This document shows positions 1 to 6,358 of a stretch of 31,961 nucleotides of DNA, one piece after another. Under the pieces are notes generated by a model. The model saw nothing but the letters and a program-made list of their open reading frames with translations, made no database searches and was not told the origin of the DNA. Source of the DNA: CAZBSE01 sp964494385 (GTDB lineage Bacteria; Actinomycetota; Humimicrobiia; Humimicrobiales; Humimicrobiaceae). The stretch spans positions 1 through 31,961 of the forward strand of contig CAZBSE010000020.1 in assembly GCA_964494385.1 (NCBI GenBank), given 5' to 3'. The translations under genes were made by a program, and so were the position numbers. Numbering within the stretch: the stretch's first letter is position 1; each line of letters begins with the position of its first letter.

Positions 1-655
1 CGATATTTGCTTTGTGGGTGGGACTTGCCATCCATGCATTAGCGAATGCTTCAGGCGATCCACTGGATGCCGGATTGGACTGACCAAGATTCTCTCCGCC
101 GTTTACATACGGCACCCCATTTTCACCCAGTATATTAAAAATATTTCGCCCATCGGGTGTGTAATGTGAAAAGTAAGAGTTGGTTATCATATCGCTGCAT
201 CTGTATCTTGCAATATCTGTCAGTTTCTGATCTGCCTGGAGGATTCCGAGACCGTTTGATACTCTTATGGTATTAATAAGATTGAGTATAGCAGCTTCAG
301 AATCATTTAAATTCGCAGCTTCCAACGGAGCTGCAGCAACTACAGTGGCTTCACCAGTTGCGGCATTTCCCAGCACTTCTGCTTTATATTCTTCGCTTAT
401 ACTCTCTGTTTCTTTTTCTATGTTATCGAGTATCTTTGTCAGCATTATGTCTGCATCTATATCACTGGCTTTGATAGAAACATCATTTTGCATAATTGCC
501 GTATTCCCAGCAGTTTCTATTCTATAGGTGCTGTTTTCAGCAAAACTGTTGTCTATCTTTGCCGATTTAAAATTAAAGCCGCTGGTCACTGCAAAGATTG
601 TTACCAGTGTCAGTACCAGTACTGTAATTAAAATTTTATTCAATTTAGTCTTCAT
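1..655 (-). CDS. Secreted CAP/SCP-domain (YkwD-like) protein, C-terminus cut by window edge
   Basis: The minus-strand frame opens at an ATG with GGAGAC seven bases upstream and runs 218 codons off the left edge. Residues 1-7 are basic (MKTKLNK), followed by a hydrophobic stretch to about residue 25, which reads as a signal peptide or membrane anchor. A low-complexity Ala/Glu-rich linker follows. From about residue 118 a CAP domain is recognisable: the LNLINTIRVSNG helix, SHYTPDG with His164, GENLG with Glu188, and a W-x-x-SPTHKAN block with His214. These are the His/Glu/His residues of the CAP metal/active-site cavity. YkwD-type CAP proteins are secreted; their biochemical role in bacteria is mostly unknown, and some are linked to sporulation or envelope functions. 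The gene sits behind a c-di-GMP-II riboswitch and terminator, so its expression should respond to that second messenger. The end of the domain is outside the window. Confidence 0.9.
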   Translation of the reverse strand, partial: MKTKLNKILITVLVLTLVTIFAVTSGFNFKSAKIDNSFAENSTYRIETAGNTAIMQNDVSIKASDIDADIMLTKILDNIEKETESISEEYKAEVLGNAATGEATVVAAAPLEAANLNDSEAAILNLINTIRVSNGLGILQADQKLTDIARYRCSDMITNSYFSHYTPDGRNIFNILGENGVPYVNGGENLGQSNPASSGSPEAFANAWMASPTHKANI

Positions 656-666
656 AATCTGTCTCC

Positions 667-713
667 AAAAAAAAGCCATCCAACCTATAGAGGCCAGACG
701 GCTTGATTTTTTT
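667..713 (-). terminator. Intrinsic terminator in the CAP-gene leader (hairpin usable in both directions)
   Basis: On the minus strand AAGCCGTCTGGCC (rc of 692-704) pairs with GGTTGGATGGCTT (rc of 673-685) around a 6-nt loop. The 13-bp stem includes G-T wobbles and is followed at once by a run of T (rc of 667-672). It lies between the riboswitch aptamer and the CAP-gene ribosome binding site, so it acts inside the leader, not at a gene end. On the plus strand the same hairpin is followed by seven T (707-713), so it could also stop plus-strand transcripts. Its 5' arm overlaps an alternative 12-bp pairing with the aptamer's 5' region, which gives the switching mechanism. Confidence 0.85.
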
Positions 714-723
714 AAATAAAAAA

Positions 724-801
724 GCAATAGCCGGTTGCACTACTGGCTCGTTACATTCAAAAGTGCCCAAATAACAGAATGTAAGTCCTAGCCTCTATTA
801 C
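724..801 (-). promoter_or_regulatory. Cyclic di-GMP-II riboswitch aptamer
   Basis: The minus strand carries TTTGGGCACTT (rc of 761-771) and AGTAGTGCAACCGGC (rc of 730-744), which match the conserved core of the c-di-GMP-II (GEMM-II) class as I remember it from the Clostridium acetobutylicum crystal-structure RNA. P1 is GTAATAG/CTATTGC (795-801 with 724-730, one wobble). P2 is a perfect 8-bp helix TTACATTC/GAATGTAA (777-784 with 751-758). The class-defining pseudoknot is GCACT/AGTGC (762-766 with 737-741). A 12-bp alternative helix, ATAGAGGCTAGG with TCTGGCCTCTAT (787-798 with 687-698), would destroy both P1 and the downstream terminator. I therefore infer that ligand binding keeps P1, frees the terminator and turns the CAP gene OFF. 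The class call is strong; the switching direction is inference. Confidence 0.87.
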
Positions 802-852
802 AAAAGTAATATATAAATTTTCAAAATAACTATAATTAAACTTTGTATGCTT

Positions 853-881
853 ATATTAATACAATAAAGTATAAATGTCAA
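853..881 (-). promoter_or_regulatory. Sigma-70-type promoter for the riboswitch-CAP transcript
   Basis: On the minus strand TTGACA (rc of 876-881) and TAATAT (rc of 853-858) are separated by exactly 17 bp. Transcription would start near 846, about 45 nt before P1 of the aptamer. The -35 box is perfect and the -10 is 4/6. Confidence 0.7.
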
Positions 882-993
882 GATAAATTTATAAATATAT
901 TAAATAATTAATATATTAATAAATTTAATTATATTTTGATGTGAAATATAGAAAAGGAAGGCGGAATTTTTAGAAATAATATTAATTTATGTA

Positions 994-1022
994 TTTACAC
1001 AAAAGTATAAATATGCTAAATT
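994..1022 (+). promoter_or_regulatory. Candidate promoter for the Flp/Tad cluster
   Basis: TTTACA (994-999) and TAAATT (1017-1022) are 17 bp apart, about 60 bp before the pilin gene. The surrounding DNA is very AT-rich, so chance matches are likely. No riboswitch-like core is visible in this leader. Confidence 0.35.
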
Positions 1023-1084
1023 ATAGATATATCTTATATGATTCTGAGAGGAGGTGACCTGACTTATATTTAATATGAAAGGAG

Positions 1085-1276
1085 GTGAAAAAAATAAAAC
1101 TAAAAAAATTAGCTGCAAGAATAAAGATACGGTCGCAGAAAGGACAATCTACTCTTGAATATGCACTGGTTACGGTAATCGCAGGGATAATAAGCGCAAT
1201 ACTGATTGCAGTGGGAAAGCCGGTAATAATCGATGTTATTTCCAAGGTATTTAACAAGATAGCTTCTATGGTATAG
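1085..1276 (+). CDS. flp: Flp/Tad-type pilin precursor
   Basis: The 63-aa product has a Lys/Arg-rich N-terminus, then KGQSTLEYALV and a long hydrophobic helix. This is the type IVb (Flp) prepilin layout: cleavage after Gly, with Glu at +5 and Tyr at +6 of the mature protein. It should be processed by a TadV-like prepilin peptidase and assembled by TadA/B/C, none of which is in the window. TadE-like and TadG-like genes follow directly. The start is unsettled: an in-frame TGA at 1076 limits it, and the only GTG (1085) overlaps a perfect AGGAGGTGA (1080-1088) instead of sitting 6-9 nt after it. An ATA at 1094 would have normal spacing but is a very rare start. A second AGGAGGTGA occurs at 1050-1058. 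Confidence 0.8.
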   Translation: MKKIKLKKLAARIKIRSQKGQSTLEYALVTVIAGIISAILIAVGKPVIIDVISKVFNKIASMV

Positions 1277-1317
1277 GCAGCGGATGAACGATATATTATT
1301 CTTGCAAATACAAAAAA

Positions 1318-1776
1318 ATGGGAAGCAGTTTGGTTTTTAAGATTATGTCAGGAATAGGTAAATTTAAAAGAAATTTAAAAAAATTGTTCGGCAGAACAGG
1401 CGGACAGTCTTCACTGGAGTTCGCTCTTGTTGTTCCTTTTATTGTCTTAATAATTTTAACTGTTTCCCATATTGGTTTGATGGTTTACCAGAAAAATGTA
1501 TTGGAGCAGGCAGCACGTGAAGGAGCAAGAGTAGTTGCGACAACCAATTCCAACACTGAAGCATGCAGGGCCGTAAGGCAGGTTTGTTCGGGTTTGGAGC
1601 AGGACAGGCTTGGCATAGATATTGATCCGGGTAATAAAAATTCCAGAAAAGTTGGGGACATGATCACAATTACCCTTTCCTATAAATGTTCCGGTATTGT
1701 CAGAATAATGCAGGTACTTATGGGAAAGGACATGTTTTTAAAAGTCAGAAGCAATATGAGGATGGAATGCTACTGA
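1318..1776 (+). CDS. TadE-like pseudopilin / pilus assembly protein
   Basis: The 152-aa product has a basic N-terminus (to about residue 27), then GGQSSLEFALVVPF and a hydrophobic helix, then AAREGARVVA. This is the TadE/TadG-like family pattern: a prepilin-type segment with Glu at +5 and the A-x-x-x-A-R motif after the membrane helix. TadE proteins are membrane-anchored minor pseudopilins needed for Flp pilus assembly. Four Cys in the C-terminal half could form disulfides outside the membrane. The ATG at 1318 lacks a clear ribosome binding site; ATG 1348 (residue 11) is an alternative. The gene end overlaps the next start by 10 nt, so the two are probably translationally coupled. Confidence 0.8.
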   Translation: MGSSLVFKIMSGIGKFKRNLKKLFGRTGGQSSLEFALVVPFIVLIILTVSHIGLMVYQKNVLEQAAREGARVVATTNSNTEACRAVRQVCSGLEQDRLGIDIDPGNKNSRKVGDMITITLSYKCSGIVRIMQVLMGKDMFLKVRSNMRMECY

Positions 1777-2195
1777 AAAATTTAAAAATTAAAAACAAGG
1801 GAAACATTTCGATTCTAACTTTAGCTGCTGTATTAGTATTTGCAGTTTTATTTTTACTAATATTTGACCTCTGCAATATTTTTATAGCAAGAGAAATTAC
1901 AAAAAATGCTTCTGATGCTGCTTCGCTTGCTGTGGCACAGAATGTTTTATTTTTAGAGAATCAAAATTTAAATGAAATGGCCGGAAAAGCAGCAGGTATG
2001 AATGGCTGCGTTCTTGTTGAATGCAAATGTGATTATGATGAGATACAGGTTACGGTAGAAAAAGAGCTTGATTTTATTTTAATAGGCAGATTAATGCCTG
2101 GATACAGTAGAGTCCGGTCAACTTCTAAGACCAAAATCATATACCCTTGGGGGGAGCAGTTTGATTACTGCCGGAGCTATAGGTTCAGCCACTAG
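1767..2195 (+). CDS. TadG-like / Rv3654c-type pilus-associated membrane protein
   Basis: I place the start at ATG 1767 (142 aa), which has AGGATGGA just upstream and overlaps the TadE-like stop; the frame is open further upstream but without a better start. The N-terminus KNKGNISILTL resembles the KxxGxxSxL segment of TadG-like proteins, followed by a strongly hydrophobic helix to about residue 37. ITKNASDAASLAVAQ then matches the alanine-rich, D-A-A-S-L-A block typical of Rv3654c/TadG-like proteins. The rest is a short extracytoplasmic domain with Cys residues. The Flp-TadE-TadG order supports a minor pilin or assembly role. The exact family is by pattern only. Confidence 0.72.
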   Translation: MLLKNLKIKNKGNISILTLAAVLVFAVLFLLIFDLCNIFIAREITKNASDAASLAVAQNVLFLENQNLNEMAGKAAGMNGCVLVECKCDYDEIQVTVEKELDFILIGRLMPGYSRVRSTSKTKIIYPWGEQFDYCRSYRFSH

Positions 2196-2240
2196 AAGAC
2201 GGCTGGAATAATTTTTAATATTTTTCAGATGGGAGGATTT

Positions 2241-2654
2241 ATGAATTATGTAAATAATATTTATTTACTGGGAAACCTGACCCGGGATCCTGAAATTAAA
2301 TATACCAATGAGGGAATAGCTATAACTGAAATGGGACTTGCAGCAAACAAGAAATGGACTGATAAGAGCGGGAAGGATGTAGAAATCGTTGATTATTTTA
2401 ATATCACTGCCTGGAACAATCTTGCCGAGAATTGTGCGGCCGCATTAAAAAAGGGAGACAGGATTTTAGTATGCGGTCATTTGAATTTGAGGAGCTGGGA
2501 AAATAAGGAAGGTAAGAAATATAATATTACCAGCATTACGGCTGATGTAGTGGCGGGAAGCCTTGAGTTCAATCATATAAAGATTTTGGAAAAAGATAAT
2601 ATGGTTAAAAAAGGCGATGATTTAAAAGGAGTCAGGGTAAAATCTAAGATTTAA
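2241..2654 (+). CDS. ssb: Single-stranded DNA-binding protein paralog without the acidic C-terminal tip
   Basis: The 137-aa protein is a near-complete OB fold: IYLLGNLTRDPEIKYT (first strands), YFNITAWNNLAENCA, and KGDRILVCGHLNLRSWENKEG. These are the hallmarks of bacterial SSB. The start is ATG 2241, preceded by GGGAGG; an ATG at 2229 in the same frame has no such site. Standard SSBs end in a Gly-rich linker and an acidic DDDIPF-like tip that recruits repair proteins. This one ends with a basic tail (KGVRVKSKI) and no tip. It may therefore be a secondary paralog, for example for DNA uptake alongside the pilus genes, rather than the housekeeping SSB. That role is inference. Confidence 0.88.
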   Translation: MNYVNNIYLLGNLTRDPEIKYTNEGIAITEMGLAANKKWTDKSGKDVEIVDYFNITAWNNLAENCAAALKKGDRILVCGHLNLRSWENKEGKKYNITSITADVVAGSLEFNHIKILEKDNMVKKGDDLKGVRVKSKI

Positions 2655-2682
2655 TGAGATTTGAAGAAGGCCTGATTTATTT

Positions 2683-2729
2683 AAGGTAAAAGAAAGCTTC
2701 TGATGCCATGGGGGCTTTCTTTTACCTTT
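2683..2729 (+). terminator. Intrinsic terminator after the ssb paralog
   Basis: A perfect 15-bp stem, AAGGTAAAAGAAAGC (2683-2697) with GCTTTCTTTTACCTT (2714-2728), encloses a 16-nt loop and is followed by T-rich DNA. It ends the Flp-ssb unit and separates it from the convergent small gene at 2742. Confidence 0.75.
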
Positions 2730-2741
2730 GATTTATTCTTA

Positions 2742-2855
2742 TTAATTTTTTAATATCAGTCTTACATTAAGGACTACAGCAGCGTCTCTCTTAATGGTTC
2801 TTCCGCATTCAGGACAAAAAATTTCATCCGGTTCTTTATATTCCATTTCTGCCAT
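2742..2855 (-). CDS. 37-aa zinc-knuckle microprotein
   Basis: A short minus-strand frame starts at an ATG with AGGAGA at ideal spacing and ends in TAA. The product is acidic at its N-terminus, then FCPECGRTIKRDAAVVLNV and a short hydrophobic tail. The CPECG pair is a single zinc-knuckle half; there is no second CxxC, so it may dimerise around zinc or be a remnant of a zinc-ribbon protein. The strong ribosome binding site and a sensible Cys motif are the evidence that it is real. Function is unknown. Confidence 0.6.
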   Translation of the reverse strand: MAEMEYKEPDEIFCPECGRTIKRDAAVVLNVRLILKN

Positions 2856-3094
2856 AATTAATTCTCCTAACTTGGTTTTGTTCTTTACCGTTCCTAAATA
2901 AATATATGTTTTTAATCAGATAAATTTTATTATACATAACTTTATGGAGAAATATGACAATTGCTTTAAGAACAAAGAGATGTGTTCTAATAATATTACG
3001 GCAGGAGACCGGAAATTAAGATATAAGTGTTTGCATTTATTCGGAGCAGTAATTAGTATTTATTGGTAAGATCAATATTAAAAAGAGATTTAAC

Positions 3095-3283
3095 TTGAAA
3101 GATTTCAGACAATTAAAGCCTGATGATAGAATAGTCTTTAAGAAGTGTCATCCCTGCGGCTGCAACCAGTGGCTTCTGTTAAAAGTGGATAGTAAGCTGG
3201 AACTTAAATGCCGGAAGTGCGGCAGAAAGATTGTACTGAGCTGGAGTGAATTTGAAAAGAGATTTAAGTCTAAATTAAATTAA
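3095..3283 (+). CDS. DUF951 family zinc-ribbon protein
   Basis: The 62-aa product contains KKCHPCGCNQW and, about 20 residues later, KCRKCGRKIVLSWSEFEKR. This matches the DUF951 pattern (K-x-HPCG-x-x-x-W followed by CxxCG), a small conserved protein of Gram-positive bacteria often found near parB or rpsF. Function is not established. The likely start is TTG 3095, with weak AAGAGA upstream. It is followed 51 bp later by a methyltransferase gene on the same strand. The first Cys pair is extended (C-x-x-C-x-C), which is slightly unusual. Confidence 0.75.
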   Translation: MKDFRQLKPDDRIVFKKCHPCGCNQWLLLKVDSKLELKCRKCGRKIVLSWSEFEKRFKSKLN

Positions 3284-3334
3284 TTGTAGTATAATTATCC
3301 GGATTGTATCCGGGATAACGGAAAGGCAATAGAG

Positions 3335-4273
3335 GTGAAATTTAGAAAATCGGATTATGAAAGTTATGATTACAGAAGATTCTGGGAAGATGATAAAAGA
3401 TTATATGAGGATAATGCTGAAAGGCTGGCTTTAAGAGGGCTGCTGGCAGGAATCGACAGGGATAATAAGTTATTTTTAGACATAGGCTGCGGCTACGGCA
3501 GGCTGTTTAATGAGTATCGGGATTTTGCTTTTATAGTCCTGATTGACTATTCGATAAAAAATCTGGTAAATGCCAAAAAAAGGATAGAAGATTTTTTGGC
3601 CCATGATGGGAAAAGATTATCATTGGTGCATTTTATTGCAGCAGACGCCGCCTCGCTTCCTGTAAAATCCAAATGTGCGGACGTAGTGCTTACTGTTAGG
3701 ATGGTGCATCATCTGGACAGCCCCGAAAAGTATTTTGATGAGGTTGCAAGGATACTGAAGGATAGGGGACTGTATTTGCTCGAGTTTGCCAGCAAAAGAA
3801 ATTTAAAGAACATATTGAAATATTTTATAGGAAAGATGGATACTTCCCCTTTTAATTTAACTCCCTCGCAGGTAGGAGAGACAATACTGAATTTTCACCC
3901 CAGGCATATATTGAATAACCTGAAAGAGAGAAATCTTTTGGTAAAAAAACTGGTAAGCGTTTCCAATTTTAGGCTTAATCCATTAAAGAAATTTCCGGGT
4001 ACAAAAACACTTATATCCTTTGAAAAAATTTACCAGAAGATTTTTTCCTGTATTCCTTTGGGACCGAGCATTTTTTTAAAGAGTATATTAGATGAACCGG
4101 AGTCAGGAGATATCGGTCACAATCCGGATAAAATTCTGGAAGATATCCTGATATGTCCGTTTTGCAGAAAAGGCGCTCTTGATTTTGAAAAAAATAAGAT
4201 TAGATGCAGGACTTGCAGCAGAACTTTCAGTAAGAAAAACGGAATCTATGATTTTAAAAAAAGCAACACCTGA
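3335..4273 (+). CDS. Class I SAM-dependent methyltransferase with C-terminal Trm112-like zinc ribbon
   Basis: The GTG start (3335) has GGAAAGG 8 nt upstream. Residues 49-55 are DIGCGYG, the SAM-binding loop of motif I; IDYS (motif II), ADAASLPV (motif III) and RMVHHLDSPEKYFDEVARILKDRG (motifs IV-V region) follow. This places it with Methyltransf_11/UbiE-type enzymes. Residues about 155-265 form a variable substrate region. The last 40 residues carry CPFC (274-277) and CRTC (291-294) and end in NGIYDFKKS. That is the short Trm112-like zinc ribbon, whose typical ending is 'G-I-P-x-F/L'. Such ribbons are commonly fused at the N-terminus of UbiE-like proteins, so a C-terminal ribbon is less usual. 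Substrate is unknown. Confidence 0.82.
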   Translation: MKFRKSDYESYDYRRFWEDDKRLYEDNAERLALRGLLAGIDRDNKLFLDIGCGYGRLFNEYRDFAFIVLIDYSIKNLVNAKKRIEDFLAHDGKRLSLVHFIAADAASLPVKSKCADVVLTVRMVHHLDSPEKYFDEVARILKDRGLYLLEFASKRNLKNILKYFIGKMDTSPFNLTPSQVGETILNFHPRHILNNLKERNLLVKKLVSVSNFRLNPLKKFPGTKTLISFEKIYQKIFSCIPLGPSIFLKSILDEPESGDIGHNPDKILEDILICPFCRKGALDFEKNKIRCRTCSRTFSKKNGIYDFKKSNT

Positions 4274-4395
4274 TTTCCCGTGCTTCAGTGATTCTTGTAA
4301 AAGATCTGACACCCTGTTACAATTATGCTACAAAGATTCATTTAAACCTTAGCTGATAATAAATTTATATAAGTAATTCACGGGTGTAAATTGAA

Positions 4396-5040
4396 ATGGC
4401 AGAGAAAATATATTCCGAAGGTGTGATTTCAAGATTATCCCAGTATTTGAAATATATAGTGCAGTTGAAAGAATTGGGTAAAAGAACTACAACCTCCAGA
4501 AATATAAGCAGCAGCACTGGTATTAATAGCGCAGAAGTAAGAAGGGACCTGATATATTTCAGAATAAAAGGCAAGAGGGGTGTTGGATTTAACATTGATG
4601 AACTTATAAATTCATTTAATAAGATCCTGGGTTATAACAGATCGGTTCGTATAGCTTTAATCGGCGCGGGTAATCTTGGTAAAGCGATTCTAAAATATAA
4701 AATGCTCGAAAGATTTGGTTTCAAGATAGAAAACCTTTTTGATAACGACCCAAAAATAATAGGAAAATTTTTTTCCGGACAGAAAGTACTGAATATAGGT
4801 CAGATTAAGGATATAATCAGTAAAAAAAATATAGAGATATCGATACTTGCCGTACCTCCCGATTCTGCACAAAAAGTTACGGATATACTGGTGAAAGCCG
4901 GTATTAAAGTAATAATCAATTACACTTCTGTTCCTGTTAGAACGCCTCAAGATGTAAGGATTGAGACAACGGATCCTATTGAAAAATTGCTTCACACTCT
5001 GTATTATTTATCTCGTACCGGATATGCAGAATATAAATGA
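4396..5040 (+). CDS. rex: Redox-sensing transcriptional repressor Rex
   Basis: The 214-aa length matches the family. Residues about 7-65 form the winged helix (ISRLSQYLKYIVQL, SAEVRRDLIYF, GKRGVGFN), which binds the operator. Residues 90-95 are GAGNLG, the dinucleotide-binding loop of the Rossmann domain that senses NADH/NAD+, followed by FDNDPKIIG. The C-terminal swapped helix ends in LLHTLYYLSR. Rex represses fermentation and anaerobic respiration genes when NADH is low. It is followed after 28 bp by the LCP gene, probably as one transcript. I could not identify a convincing Rex operator in this window. Confidence 0.95.
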   Translation: MAEKIYSEGVISRLSQYLKYIVQLKELGKRTTTSRNISSSTGINSAEVRRDLIYFRIKGKRGVGFNIDELINSFNKILGYNRSVRIALIGAGNLGKAILKYKMLERFGFKIENLFDNDPKIIGKFFSGQKVLNIGQIKDIISKKNIEISILAVPPDSAQKVTDILVKAGIKVIINYTSVPVRTPQDVRIETTDPIEKLLHTLYYLSRTGYAEYK

Positions 5041-5068
5041 TTTTCAGGATATAGGGAGTAAATAGAAT

Positions 5069-5896
5069 ATGAATAAAGCCAAAGGCTGTTTTATTACCGT
5101 ACTGATTATTTTTATCTTGGTTGCAGCGGTTCTTCTGATTATCTCCTTTAACAGTGTGAATTCTCTTAAAAATGGCAGGAACATGTTATTTTTGGGTATT
5201 GATGAAAGGGAAGAGAGCAATGATTTCAAGGGCAGGACCGATACCATTATCATATATCATATGAACAGCTGGGGGAAGAAGGATTCTATAATCTCTATTC
5301 CCCGGGATACCAGAGTCGATCTGGGAGAATACGGATGGGGCAAGATAAACGCCGCGTATGTCTATGGTGGAGAAGAAATGATAAAGAAGGAGATATATGA
5401 ACTGACCGGTATTGATATTGACAGGGTAATGATTGCAAACTTCAACGGATTTAAGAAGGTTGTAGATATACTTGGCGGAGTCGAGATAACAGTGGAAGAG
5501 CCCCTTCATGATCCATTATCCGGTGCTGATTTTGATCCTGGCACTTATACCATGAACGGCGATCAGGCCTTATCGTTTGCAAGATGCAGGGCGACCGCAA
5601 GAGCAGATATTGACAGGATGAACAGGCAGCAGTATCTGCTTAACGAAATAATAAAACAGAAATTTAACTTTTCAATGGTTGCAAAAACACCTCAGCTTCT
5701 GGAGGTCTTAAACAACGAGACTAAAACTGATTTTACTATATGGGATTTTGGTTCTATAGGATTTGTGTTATTATTTTCAAATAAGGATTTTAACCGTATC
5801 ACCATACCTGCTGAACCTGGTAATATAGACGGCATAAGCTATATGATTACAGATGAAGAAGAAGTAAAAGATTTTTTAAGTGATTATCTAAAATAA
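5069..5896 (+). CDS. LytR-CpsA-Psr (LCP) family wall-polymer transferase
   Basis: An ATG with AGGGAG upstream opens a 275-aa protein. Residues 7-27 are a single membrane helix. The LCP catalytic domain follows: FLGIDERE, GRTDTIIIYHM, IISIPRDTRVD (the conserved Arg/Asp block), KINAAYVYGG, VDILGGVEITVEEP, and GDQALSFARCR followed by DIDRMNRQQ. LCP enzymes move undecaprenyl-linked glycopolymers onto peptidoglycan outside the membrane, so the cell has a Gram-positive-type wall. There is no C-terminal LytR_C domain. The gene is 28 bp after rex. Confidence 0.92.
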   Translation: MNKAKGCFITVLIIFILVAAVLLIISFNSVNSLKNGRNMLFLGIDEREESNDFKGRTDTIIIYHMNSWGKKDSIISIPRDTRVDLGEYGWGKINAAYVYGGEEMIKKEIYELTGIDIDRVMIANFNGFKKVVDILGGVEITVEEPLHDPLSGADFDPGTYTMNGDQALSFARCRATARADIDRMNRQQYLLNEIIKQKFNFSMVAKTPQLLEVLNNETKTDFTIWDFGSIGFVLLFSNKDFNRITIPAEPGNIDGISYMITDEEEVKDFLSDYLK

Positions 5897-5968
5897 GACA
5901 TTGTTACGGAATTGCCCGGATGTTTTATTTTTTGGAAATAATACAGACTATTAATAAGGGTGGTATAA

Positions 5969-6283
5969 GTGACTGGTAATAATGATTTAAGTATTGCAAA
6001 TATTTCATCTCTTACTAATAAAGTTGAATTTTTACTGCAGGTTTCAGTAAAGTCGGATAAGCTCGATAAATTTATAAAAGAGGAGATACCTTCCGGTGAT
6101 AAGAACTGGCTGGCGGACTTAAAAAGCTGGAAACTGAAAAGCAAATGGCTTTTAAAAGTTTCCGATATCTGTCTTAAGGATTACGACCAGGTCTTTTTTG
6201 ATTGCGGAGACGAACTTCTTGATTTAAACGATTCCAGGAATTATCAGACTTTCAGAGAAAAGATACTGGAAGAATTGATATAG
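5969..6283 (+). CDS. Uncharacterised 104-aa protein
   Basis: The GTG start has AAGGGTGG six bases upstream. The protein has no signal peptide or membrane helix. It is acidic overall, with a Trp/Lys-rich centre (NWLADLKSWKLKSKWLLKVSDICL) and an acidic C-terminus with two Cys about 22 residues apart. I do not recognise a family. It lies between the LCP gene (72 bp) and purB (75 bp) on the same strand and may be co-transcribed with either. Codon use matches the neighbours, which supports a real gene. Confidence 0.6.
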   Translation: MTGNNDLSIANISSLTNKVEFLLQVSVKSDKLDKFIKEEIPSGDKNWLADLKSWKLKSKWLLKVSDICLKDYDQVFFDCGDELLDLNDSRNYQTFREKILEELI

Positions 6284-6358
6284 CCTTGTTATTTTCTATC
6301 TTATTTTGTGATTTAGAAATATAAAACTTGTTTTGCGTTTATATTCTCAGGAGTAATT

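Noticed and set aside
1075..1158. A 27-codon frame from ATG 1075 overlapping the Flp gene
   Set aside because: Its SD is about 17 nt away and the peptide is Lys-rich with no motif; mentioned only as a possible leader peptide.
4374..4396. A Rex-operator-like TTCAC...GTAAA just before rex
   Set aside because: The arms do not match the TTGTGAA-N4-TTCACAA consensus orientation or spacing.
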